Source of the DNA: a virus
IMG/VR virus record: IMGVR_UViG_3300009488_000007
Coordinates: 1-43,805 of that record
Length of the DNA: 43,805 nt
Direction: 5' to 3' (one strand)
Below the pieces are notes generated by a model. The model had not been told where the DNA came from, ran no database searches, and saw only the letters and a list, made by a program, of their open reading frames with translations. A program made the position numbers and the translations under genes. Shown here one piece after another: positions 38,300 to 43,805 of this stretch (position 1 is its first letter; each line of letters begins with the position of its first letter).

Positions 38300-38693
38300 T
38301 GTTTGCCTCCTTTAAGCAGAATATACAAATCTCACCTTCACCGAAATCCTCAAGTGAATATGTTGTTCCGCACTCAGGGCATGTTTTCACCTCTGAAGCA
38401 GGCATAGCTCTAGGTTCTTCAGGCTCTTCAGGATACTCCTCTCGGAACTTTCTATCTCTTGCCTCAATCTCCTCCTCCACATCTACAAGCTCAGGCGTAG
38501 GCTTAGCCTCAGGGAATTCCACCTTCACACCATCAACCTCCACAACATCAGGCATAACAATCGCCTCTGGTGTTTGGTTGCCGCTCCTAAAACGATACAC
38601 ACGGGTTAGTGTCCTGATTAGCTCGGTAAACTCTGCCTCACCGAAGTAAACCTTTTGGTCTTGGATTATAGTCCTGGATAATTCTTCAGTCAT
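38292..38693 (-). CDS. Acidic protein with C-terminal zinc ribbon (133 residues)
   Basis: An N-terminal alpha/beta part (FTELIRTLTRVYRFRSGN) is followed by a strongly acidic, Pro-rich linker (FREEYPEEPEEPRAMPASEV) and a zinc ribbon KTCPECGTTY ... ICIFCLKE. Acidic tails with a ribbon are found in proteins that handle ssDNA-binding proteins or polymerase; this is suggestive only. Coupled to the nuclease gene upstream. Confidence 0.75.
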   Translation of the reverse strand: MTEELSRTIIQDQKVYFGEAEFTELIRTLTRVYRFRSGNQTPEAIVMPDVVEVDGVKVEFPEAKPTPELVDVEEEIEARDRKFREEYPEEPEEPRAMPASEVKTCPECGTTYSLEDFGEGEICIFCLKEANNV

Positions 38694-39442
38694 TATATAT
38701 TCCTCCCTATAGCCTTTAAGAATTTCTTAGCCCTAGCCGTACCAATCCTCTTTTCCTTTCCCTCCTCACCAACCAATACTTCAGCCAGTACCTCAGCATC
38801 CTGCTGGATAGTGTACCAAAAAGTTCCAAACTGTTCTATCCAAGCCTTAGCTATTTCTTCACCTACTCCACCTCCTTTAATAGCCAGTAGGTTGTAGATA
38901 TGAGGATTTTTGGACTCAATAAATATCCTATCCTTAATATACCGACAGAGAGTTTTGTGCTCCTCCTTTTGTGAGTTTTGGTACAAGGCAACTAAGGTCA
39001 TAGCCGTAGCCGTATAATCAAAGGTCTCAACCACAGTTATCCCAGTCTTATCCAACTGGTTCTTCCATGCTTGTAATCCTGTGTAACTACAGTTATAAAC
39101 CCTACCAGGAATTAGTATATTCTTTTCCCTAGCCTTGTGCCATACCTGGGTAGCTATCTTTAATCCTGCTACAGGTTCACATACTCCCTCAATGAGTAGC
39201 AGGGTTTCTTCCACACCATTATCCATCTCCCTACCCAACTGTTCCTCTACCTGGTCTATGCCACCAAGCACCTCATGTATTTGCTTCCTCTCCACCTGTA
39301 TCCTGTGACCATCACAACAGAACCACATATAGTCGGCAAATCCTTGACTGTTCAATCCAGGTTGAGGCATCAGTGTAGGAACTGCCTGTCCAATAAGGTA
39401 TTCTATTTCCTTTGGCTCATGATTGTCTATCAGTAGGGTCAT
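38693..39442 (-). CDS. ERCC4/XPF-type nuclease with helix-hairpin-helix tail
   Basis: The 249-residue protein has IDNHEP (residues 5-10), ADYMW (36-40) and VERKQ (50-54). This is the ordered D...GDY...ERK set of ERCC4-type nucleases, which cut branched DNA such as flaps and recombination intermediates. The C-terminal 90 residues have LLAIKGGGVGEEIAKAWIEQ, a helix-hairpin-helix DNA-binding unit. Asp after ERKxx is replaced by His/Glu, a small deviation. Likely job: processing branched replication intermediates before packaging. Confidence 0.8.
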   Translation of the reverse strand: MTLLIDNHEPKEIEYLIGQAVPTLMPQPGLNSQGFADYMWFCCDGHRIQVERKQIHEVLGGIDQVEEQLGREMDNGVEETLLLIEGVCEPVAGLKIATQVWHKAREKNILIPGRVYNCSYTGLQAWKNQLDKTGITVVETFDYTATAMTLVALYQNSQKEEHKTLCRYIKDRIFIESKNPHIYNLLAIKGGGVGEEIAKAWIEQFGTFWYTIQQDAEVLAEVLVGEEGKEKRIGTARAKKFLKAIGRNI

Positions 39443-39837
39443 AGCTCTAGTATCTCTTTCAGTCCATTAACGCTTAGATTTAGAATGTAGCTCGTCTCAG
39501 CGAGTGTAGCTCCAGCGTCTAGCAACAGTTCAGCAGCATAGGCTAGAATGTTATCCTTCTTTGCCTCCCTTATTCCTCCTACCCAATCAATATCCTCACC
39601 ATGTTGTACCAGCCTAGTCAGTCCTTTTATAATCCATTTTTCACCTAGACTATTATACTTGGAGTGGTTGCATTTGGGGCAACAACATACTCCATTATTG
39701 GTCATGGTTAAACCACCCTCACTAACTGGTATAACATGGTCTATACCGTTTGCTGGTTGCCCACAATAAATACAATGGTGTTCATCCCTATTGAGTATTA
39801 TTTCCTTTTGGTGTCTGGTAAAGTTCCTCCTTATCAT
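39439..39837 (-). CDS. HNH endonuclease with zinc knuckles (132 residues)
   Basis: The domain runs CIYCGQPANGIDHVIPVSEG (Cys22, Cys25, Asp33, His34), then NNGVCCCPKCNHSK with Asn, Cys and the final His58. These are the metal-binding and catalytic residues of HNH nucleases with a structural zinc. The C-terminal 40 residues are helical with DAGATLAETSYILNLSVNG, possibly a helix-turn-helix for DNA. It may aid packaging, act as homing endonuclease, or work with the adjacent ERCC4 nuclease. A homing role is less likely in a packed replication operon. Confidence 0.85.
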   Translation of the reverse strand: MIRRNFTRHQKEIILNRDEHHCIYCGQPANGIDHVIPVSEGGLTMTNNGVCCCPKCNHSKYNSLGEKWIIKGLTRLVQHGEDIDWVGGIREAKKDNILAYAAELLLDAGATLAETSYILNLSVNGLKEILEL

Positions 39838-40625
39838 TATACTATTCCTTTCATCATCTTGATTACCCTATCTATTTTAGCAAAACTAGGCTCCTCAAAC
39901 ACCATACCCTCCAATGTTTTAACCTCAGCCAGTTCCACCTTACAATACGGTTTCATGTTTTTACTATCCCAGTAGGTGTGGACTATCACATCAGCCCCAT
40001 CACCTAGAGGATTCCAACCAGCACGTTCTCTCTTACCCGTCTTAGCCTCAACAATACCACCCTTACCATCTGGCATTGGCCCATACTCATCACGACTGTG
40101 GTGGGTTAGAACCAAATGTTTGCCGTGAGCTTTGGCTTGGTAGATGATTCCTCTCATGCGGATATTAGGTTCTCTATACTCAATTGGTAGCAGGCTAACC
40201 CTCAATCCTTTTTCACTAGGTAATAGATTGCCCTTAGCATCTAGTTGAATTTCCTGTTTCTCTTGGAGATAGCCAGAACAGCAAACCTCCCATAGCAAAG
40301 TGCCAGTATCAATAACCACAGTATTTATGGTTGGGTCATCCAAATGCTGTATATAATGGATAAGGAACTTATACCATAGCTCTTTTACGCCCACAATTAT
40401 CTTACTGGGTCTAGTAGTAAGTTGGGCTAGGTCTATAGTCCCTATTTGGAATGGCATGGTATAGACCTCATGCTTGATTAAGCCTGAATCAAACTCCTGC
40501 TGAAAACGGTATATAGCTCGGTCAAACCCACCCACGTCAAACTCAAGGACGATTAGTGGCTTAGGGAATGTAAAAGCTAGGGTGGTTTTACAACTTTTGT
40601 CATGACCCCATAATCCAAATATCAC
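39837..40625 (-). CDS. RecA-fold ATPase, Sak4/AAA_24 type recombinase
   Basis: The 262-residue protein has the Walker A-like GHDKSCKT (residues 7-14), a Walker B strand NTVVIDTGTL (about 101-110) and LVLTHHSRDEYG late in the core. The layout matches AAA_24 phage proteins such as Sak4, single-domain relatives of RecA that pair ssDNA with an SSB partner. The last glycine of Walker A is Cys here, and Trp in the helicase at 1700. It belongs with the two nucleases and PD-(D/E)XK protein as a phage recombination set. Confidence 0.75.
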   Translation of the reverse strand: MIFGLWGHDKSCKTTLAFTFPKPLIVLEFDVGGFDRAIYRFQQEFDSGLIKHEVYTMPFQIGTIDLAQLTTRPSKIIVGVKELWYKFLIHYIQHLDDPTINTVVIDTGTLLWEVCCSGYLQEKQEIQLDAKGNLLPSEKGLRVSLLPIEYREPNIRMRGIIYQAKAHGKHLVLTHHSRDEYGPMPDGKGGIVEAKTGKRERAGWNPLGDGADVIVHTYWDSKNMKPYCKVELAEVKTLEGMVFEEPSFAKIDRVIKMMKGIV

Positions 40626-40816
40626 TTTATCACCTCCATGTTATCCCATTGGTATGTTATAGCAAATATGATACAGCATAAGGCTAACTCCCATCTTTTG
40701 CCATCACCTGATAATTCTATGGTTAATGATATACATGGCGGTTTAAGCATGACAAAGCATAGCCAACCCTTGCCTACGTGGTAATGTTTGGAGTGTAGTG
40801 GTGGTCTATACTTCAT
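40622..40816 (-). CDS. Conserved small phage protein (64 residues)
   Basis: The sequence MKYRPPLHSKHYHVGKGWLC followed by FVMLKPPCISLTIELSGDGK and ALCCIIFAITYQWDN is one I recognise as a frequent, uncharacterised product in related uncultured phages. The C-terminal hydrophobic strand or helix may be buried or membrane-associated. It overlaps both neighbours by 4 bases. No function known. Confidence 0.75.
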   Translation of the reverse strand: MKYRPPLHSKHYHVGKGWLCFVMLKPPCISLTIELSGDGKRWELALCCIIFAITYQWDNMEVIK

Positions 40817-41007
40817 GGTACTAACCTCCCTTTCCTTCTCTCCTGAACTCTTTTACCAGCCTCAGTCTTAACATCATCCAGTTCCTGTGTGGATAATGTA
40901 TCTGGACTCCTCTTACCATATCTGTCTTGGTATAGCTTCTCAGCCTCAGCCATAATTTCTCTGACCAGTCCTGACTCATTGTCTCTAGTTATATGGACAC
41001 TATCCAC
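40813..41007 (-). CDS. Hypothetical helical protein (64 residues)
   Basis: GTG start at 41007 overlaps the nuclease stop by 8 bases. The product MDSVHITRDNESGLVREIMA is followed by EKLYQDRYGKRSPDTLSTQE and a basic end KRVQERRKGRLVP. The helical middle and basic tail would suit a small DNA-binding accessory. The ribosome site is weak, so translation is probably coupled. Confidence 0.7.
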   Translation of the reverse strand: MDSVHITRDNESGLVREIMAEAEKLYQDRYGKRSPDTLSTQELDDVKTEAGKRVQERRKGRLVP

Positions 41008-42076
41008 TGGCTGGCACCTGAGTATATAGGATACCTTTAGGACAGTATCTGGCTACCTCACAATATCCTCTACACCTGGCTCCGTACCAGCATTCATGGT
41101 CATTACAAGGTTCGTTACAGACTCCAACCTTCAAGGCTTGTTGGAGGTGTAGTTCCTTGCCTTGAAAGTAGCCTGCAACATAGTCGTTATCCAATCTCTG
41201 GATTGGTATTCTATATATGTTCCTAGCCACTCCTCTACTATGAGCTACAGCCAGCCCACCATCCCTAACCGTAACCTGCAACTGCATTTTGGATATAGCT
41301 ATACCTAGTTCCTCCAACATTATTCGGTAGCGGTTTAGTTGTAACTCCTCATTAAACACATCAGCCTCTTGGGGCATGGACTCAAATACTGAAACCATCT
41401 TGGGAGTACCAGCCTGTCCCCATTTGCCAGAGACTTTATATACTGCTTCTGATGGGTCAGGCTTTTGGCCTATCTTAACTATACCTAGAGCTAGGGCTAC
41501 TCTATAGCTACCCCATAGCTTATAGTCAGTTAGAGTCCATTTGTGTTGAAGCTCCTCATTATAGGCTAGTGGTGTTGCTGCACCAGGCTCAAGCTCACCA
41601 ATCTCTCTAATTACTTGGTTATTGACATTTATATTGACAACATACCAGTCATTATCAGGCTCCAGTAGGTCAAATATGTCCCTATCAATGTTTAATGCTT
41701 TCTCAGCGGGTAACCCTAACTTAGTGGCAAACTCCTCCAGTGATTGGTGATGTTTGGTTCCAGCCAACATAAAAGCCCTACTGTCAGGGTCAACGACATA
41801 GGGCTGGGTGAGCTTGAGGAACTCATACATAGTTCCATTGAGGAGTTGGGTGGTTGATGGAACTCCTGTCCACTCTCTCTCCTGAGCCATTAGTGTTAGG
41901 GTAGGTAGAGTGAGACAGCGTTCTCCCATTTGGCATTTGGATAAACACTCCTTAACTGTAGTTACCTTTCCATTAGGGCACTTGAACCATTCAAGCACTT
42001 TATTCCTCCTTAGTAGGCTTGCTGGGGCTTTGGAACTGGCCGGACTAAATCTTTCAACTTCGTCTAATTCCGCCAC
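41000..42076 (-). CDS. PD-(D/E)XK nuclease, Cas4/AddB-like, with cysteine cluster
   Basis: The 358-residue protein has GTKHHQSLEEFA (about 103-114, the motif-I histidine helix) and WTLTDYKLWGSYRVALALGI (TDYK, the D-x-K active-site strand). It ends in a C-terminal LNRY...YVAGYFQGKELHLQQAL followed by CNEPCNDHECWYGARCRGYC with further Cys. The four-cysteine set is as in Cas4 and AddB nucleases that hold an iron-sulfur cluster. More cysteines lie near the N-terminus (CPNGKVTTVKECLSKC). It likely degrades or resects DNA ends for recombination. The GTG start at 42076 is uncertain: the same frame stays open for 31 codons upstream. Confidence 0.75.
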   Translation of the reverse strand: MAELDEVERFSPASSKAPASLLRRNKVLEWFKCPNGKVTTVKECLSKCQMGERCLTLPTLTLMAQEREWTGVPSTTQLLNGTMYEFLKLTQPYVVDPDSRAFMLAGTKHHQSLEEFATKLGLPAEKALNIDRDIFDLLEPDNDWYVVNINVNNQVIREIGELEPGAATPLAYNEELQHKWTLTDYKLWGSYRVALALGIVKIGQKPDPSEAVYKVSGKWGQAGTPKMVSVFESMPQEADVFNEELQLNRYRIMLEELGIAISKMQLQVTVRDGGLAVAHSRGVARNIYRIPIQRLDNDYVAGYFQGKELHLQQALKVGVCNEPCNDHECWYGARCRGYCEVARYCPKGILYTQVPASG

Positions 42077-42188
42077 CCCAGCTAAGCCCTTCCTGCTCAG
42101 CCAGTCGGGTAGCTGGCAGGCTTGCTGGCTCGGGCAATATCCGATTTGTCGGCTTTCACGACCATTACACCAGCAAGCTCGTTAATCC
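42077..42188 (-). other. 112-base intercistronic stretch: open frame without start codon plus inverted repeats
   Basis: The nuclease frame is open upstream of its GTG and reads ACWCNGRESRQIGYCPSQQA then CQLPDWLSRKGLAG, a protein-like, Cys-rich sequence, but no ATG, GTG or TTG exists in it. A tiny overlapping frame (ATG 42164, 22 codons) covers part. In the RNA, GCTTGCTGG pairs with CCAGCAAGC, enclosing CCGA/TCGG, with GCCAG/CTGGC after. Either a lost start codon, an unusual start, or a structured RNA element. Confidence 0.4.
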
Positions 42189-42950
42189 TTAGAATGGACT
42201 ATCATCCTTCTTGACATGGTACACCCCATTCTCATCCTTGGTAACCATGCCAGTAGCTTCCATACCACTGACAAAGGTAGCATCAACAATCTTCTTAACC
42301 AGGGCAGCATCACCTTTAACTAGCGGGTCTTGGAATATCAGAGTGTTCCACTCCTGTTGGGTCTTACTATCCAGCAGGTTGAGAGCTTGTTGGATAGGAG
42401 TTACACCAGTAGGAGCAGCAGGTGTTGGTGTGGCTGGAGCTTCTACTGTTGTAGCCACTCCTGAATGTGGAGTGCCACCAACTCCCTCTACATAAACTAC
42501 TTCCCAAGCCTCTCTTGGAGTCTCCATCTGCTTATCATTATCCCACATCATATGTCCAGGTGTTACCTTCCACTCCTGAACCTTACCGATAAGGAAGTCC
42601 TGGTTCTTAACTCTTGGGTCACCCTGTGGTATGTTTTCATTCACACCAGCATTGATGATTCTACCTACTGATGCACCAAGGACACCACTATTGCTCCTGT
42701 CCCTCCTGGAGTGCATCATGGATATTTGGGCTATTGGGGATGGATAGGGTTCTGTGGTTTCAAACACCTCTAGCTCACTGAAGTTATAACTAACCTCTAG
42801 CTTGGCTTGTGGCATCTGACCACGCTGAACCATACTGCCAGTGATGGAGTCTAACTTGCCTCTAAAATGCCGTAGTGGACTGCGGAATCCTGACTCAAAT
42901 CCTCTTGTCTGTAGTTGGGCTAATACTTGTTCTGGTGTTAGGTCGGCCAT
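42189..42950 (-). CDS. Probable DNA-binding replication accessory protein (253 residues)
   Basis: The N-terminal 145 residues look like an OB-type beta barrel: KLEVSYNFSELEVFETTEPY, PIAQISMMHSRRDRSNSGVL, FLIGKVQEWKVTPGHMMW. A Pro/Ala/Thr-rich linker (EAPATPTPAAPTGVTP) joins it to a helical C-terminal domain ending in an acidic, aromatic tip VKKDDSPF. An acidic tip after a flexible linker is what ssDNA-binding proteins use to dock partners. With no other SSB in the genome, this is the best candidate, but the assignment is inference. Confidence 0.55.
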   Translation of the reverse strand: MADLTPEQVLAQLQTRGFESGFRSPLRHFRGKLDSITGSMVQRGQMPQAKLEVSYNFSELEVFETTEPYPSPIAQISMMHSRRDRSNSGVLGASVGRIINAGVNENIPQGDPRVKNQDFLIGKVQEWKVTPGHMMWDNDKQMETPREAWEVVYVEGVGGTPHSGVATTVEAPATPTPAAPTGVTPIQQALNLLDSKTQQEWNTLIFQDPLVKGDAALVKKIVDATFVSGMEATGMVTKDENGVYHVKKDDSPF

Positions 42951-43082
42951 TTATTTATCCTCCAATTTACTTATTATTAGCTCCTTAATCAGCTGTTTTG
43001 CTGTCTTTCCTTCCCTAATGGCAGCAATCTTTAGCTCCACTGCCTGCTCTTTGGTTAGGTCAACAGTTATATTGTAGCTCAC
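42951..43082 (-). CDS. Ribbon-helix-helix DNA-binding protein, candidate repressor (43 residues)
   Basis: GTG at 43082-43080 follows AGGAGG; TAA at 42953-42951. The product MSYNITVDLTKEQAVELKIA then AIREGKTAKQLIKELIISKL shows the ribbon-helix-helix plan of Arc, CopG and MetJ: one amphipathic strand (YNITVDL), helix A (KEQAVELKIAAIREG), a turn with KT, and helix B (AKQLIKELIISKLE). Such proteins bind DNA as dimers through the strand. It is the first gene after the promoter at 43118, which carries two copies of the CTTnACATAA motif upstream, so autoregulation is likely. It was too short to be caught as an obvious gene. Confidence 0.8.
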   Translation of the reverse strand: MSYNITVDLTKEQAVELKIAAIREGKTAKQLIKELIISKLEDK

Positions 43083-43117
43083 CTCATGTTTACCTCCTAA
43101 TCTATAACTCTATTAAA

Positions 43118-43146
43118 ATTATAACACAGTGGACACTATTTGTCAA
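43118..43146 (-). promoter_or_regulatory. Perfect sigma70-type promoter for the replication operon
   Basis: On the minus strand TTGACA (43146-43141) and TATAAT (43123-43118) are exact with a 17-base spacer. The start would be near 43111. GTGTTATAAT and TTGACAAATAG are shared with the 12295 promoter. It drives the RHH gene and everything down to the polymerase at 35412. Confidence 0.88.
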
Positions 43147-43151
43147 GTTAG

Positions 43152-43174
43152 TTATGTCAAGTCGTTATGTAAAG
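43152..43174 (-). promoter_or_regulatory. Tandem CTTnACATAA motifs upstream of the replication promoter
   Basis: On the minus strand CTTTACATAA (43174-43165) and CTTGACATAA (43161-43152) are direct repeats 13 bp apart, followed by CTTGACAAAT that contains the -35 box. Three phased repeats form a likely cooperative site, next to the gene for the RHH protein. Confidence 0.6.
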
Positions 43175-43660
43175 CTAGGAGAATCTAGGGTCATTTCCCA
43201 TTGGTGGACTATCTCCTGGTTTGAATAGTTTAGGTGGGGCTATGGACTTGGTTACCTCGCCTGACATAATCCTTACAGCATAGACGGCTCCACAATCCAT
43301 GCAAATATCAGTGGTTATCTGGTAGCCTGGAACCTGGGCACCAATGGGAATAGCTGCCTCCCTAGTTGGGTCAATTACTGCTCCTCGCTTGAAGTCTAGG
43401 CCAAGTGTCCACTCCTTCCTAGCATAGCCTCTATCCTTTACCTCATTGACTAAGGACTCTAAGAACCTCCTTTCAGAACCACAGTTAGGGCACTGGTTGA
43501 ATTGTTGGTTAATGTTCTCCACCTTGTTCCTCCTTACCTTTATCTTCTGTTCCCTCTGCTCCTGACAGGCTATCAAATATTCACAGGGTATATTAAATCC
43601 GTGATTATCCATCACTTTAACTCTATCATTGTCCCTACTTAATACCTGCCTAGTAGGCAC
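43175..43660 (-). CDS. Zinc-ribbon protein, last gene of the long minus operon (161 residues)
   Basis: GTG at 43660 overlaps the end of the join-crossing gene by 11 bases; an ATG 16 codons further in (MDNHGFNIPCEYLIACQEQ) is an alternative start. The middle has QCPNCGSERRFLESL and the later CMDCGAVYAVRIM, a split zinc ribbon with a 60-residue insertion. The C-terminus is Pro-rich (APPKLFKPGDSPPMGNDP). Function unknown. Its stop codon borders the operator repeats at 43174. Confidence 0.75.
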   Translation of the reverse strand: MPTRQVLSRDNDRVKVMDNHGFNIPCEYLIACQEQREQKIKVRRNKVENINQQFNQCPNCGSERRFLESLVNEVKDRGYARKEWTLGLDFKRGAVIDPTREAAIPIGAQVPGYQITTDICMDCGAVYAVRIMSGEVTKSIAPPKLFKPGDSPPMGNDPRFS

Positions 43661-43805
43661 AAAACCTACACTTCATTCCGTGTTTAACCCTTTCATCATC
43701 AGGGCGATATTGCCCACATTCAGGACAAATATAAGGGTCAAATGTATCATTCTCTAGTATATGTATCAATTTCACCCAATCAGGATTTGCATCATAATGC
43801 CAAAA
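43650..43805 (-). CDS. C-terminal end of the join-crossing zinc-ribbon-like protein
   Basis: Positions 43805-43698 repeat codons 56-91 of the gene that starts at 273, and 43697-43650 add the true end: DERVKHGMKCRFCAY and TAG. Reading across the join therefore gives one intact 106-residue gene with CPEC and CRFC knuckles. The perfect frame continuity across the 108-base repeat is direct evidence for circular closure of the contig. Confidence 0.8.
   Translation of the reverse strand, partial: FWHYDANPDWVKLIHILENDTFDPYICPECGQYRPDDERVKHGMKCRFCAY
43698..43805. repeat. Right copy of exact 108-bp terminal direct repeat
   Basis: Identical to positions 1-108. Removing one copy leaves a circular map of 43697 bp. 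Confidence 0.95.

Noticed and set aside
42108-42180. A degenerate tRNA formed by GCTTGCTGG/CCAGCAAGC
   Set aside because: The outer stem has the right length but the inner arms have four-base loops and no T-arm consensus.
43260-43272. CCTGACATAA as another operator copy
   Set aside because: It lies inside a coding region, has a mismatch in the first half and is not next to a promoter.
1-43805. CRISPR array, insertion sequence or integrase attachment site
   Set aside because: No regularly spaced repeats, transposase motifs, inverted-repeat-bounded elements or recombinase genes were found; the repeated motifs present are short promoter-associated sites.

Overview
The window is a complete or nearly complete genome of a tailed double-stranded DNA bacteriophage, closed on itself. 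The first 108 bases are repeated exactly as the last 108, and one small gene reads through the joined ends. There is no rRNA, tRNA, CRISPR array, insertion sequence or host gene. Composition is AT-leaning. Genes are tightly packed, start with strong AGGAGG-type ribosome sites and sit behind textbook TTGACA-N17-TATAAT promoters, so the host is a bacterium with an ordinary housekeeping sigma factor. The set of small proteins resembles phages I associate with uncultured anaerobic bacteria such as Chloroflexota. That host idea is a weak inference.

Layout. (1) Positions 1-9420 on the minus strand are a long early-type operon of about 35 mostly tiny genes, many of them zinc-ribbon or otherwise unknown proteins. 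It also holds a RepA/DnaB-like helicase, an ATP-dependent DNA ligase and an HTH protein with a cysteine cluster. It continues across the circular join to 43175. (2) Positions 9420-10400 are a control island: a minus promoter, a plus promoter, four copies of a dyad, and one isolated plus-strand gene with its own promoter, 5' hairpin and terminator. (3) Positions 10433-12246 on the minus strand are a second short operon of small proteins. (4) Positions 12415-35364 on the plus strand are the virion module: small terminase candidate, two very basic small proteins, fibre/appendage proteins, large terminase, a holin-like protein, portal, a 2058-residue protein with an ADP-ribosyltransferase-like segment, scaffold, HK97-type capsid, decoration, and tail/adaptor proteins. 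It ends at a strong hairpin terminator. (5) Positions 35412-43082 on the minus strand are the replication and recombination module: family A DNA polymerase, DNA methyltransferase, ERCC4-type nuclease, HNH endonuclease, a Sak4-like RecA-fold ATPase, a PD-(D/E)XK nuclease, a probable DNA-binding accessory protein, and a small ribbon-helix-helix (RHH) protein as the first gene.

How it works together. Six nearly perfect promoters divide the genome into transcription units. Five carry copies of a short motif, CTTnACATAA, overlapping or beside them, and the sixth has two copies about 65 bp upstream. The 43-residue RHH protein at 42951-43082, encoded first behind one of these promoters, is my best candidate for the protein that binds the motif. 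That would be a genome-wide repression scheme comparable in logic to the stoperators of mycobacteriophage L5. A second, unrelated dyad (AGCACAwATGTTCT) occurs four times, only around the isolated gene at 9709. By eye the genome has only two GATC sites, suggesting strong avoidance of a host restriction enzyme. No integrase, endolysin or tape-measure protein could be recognised.
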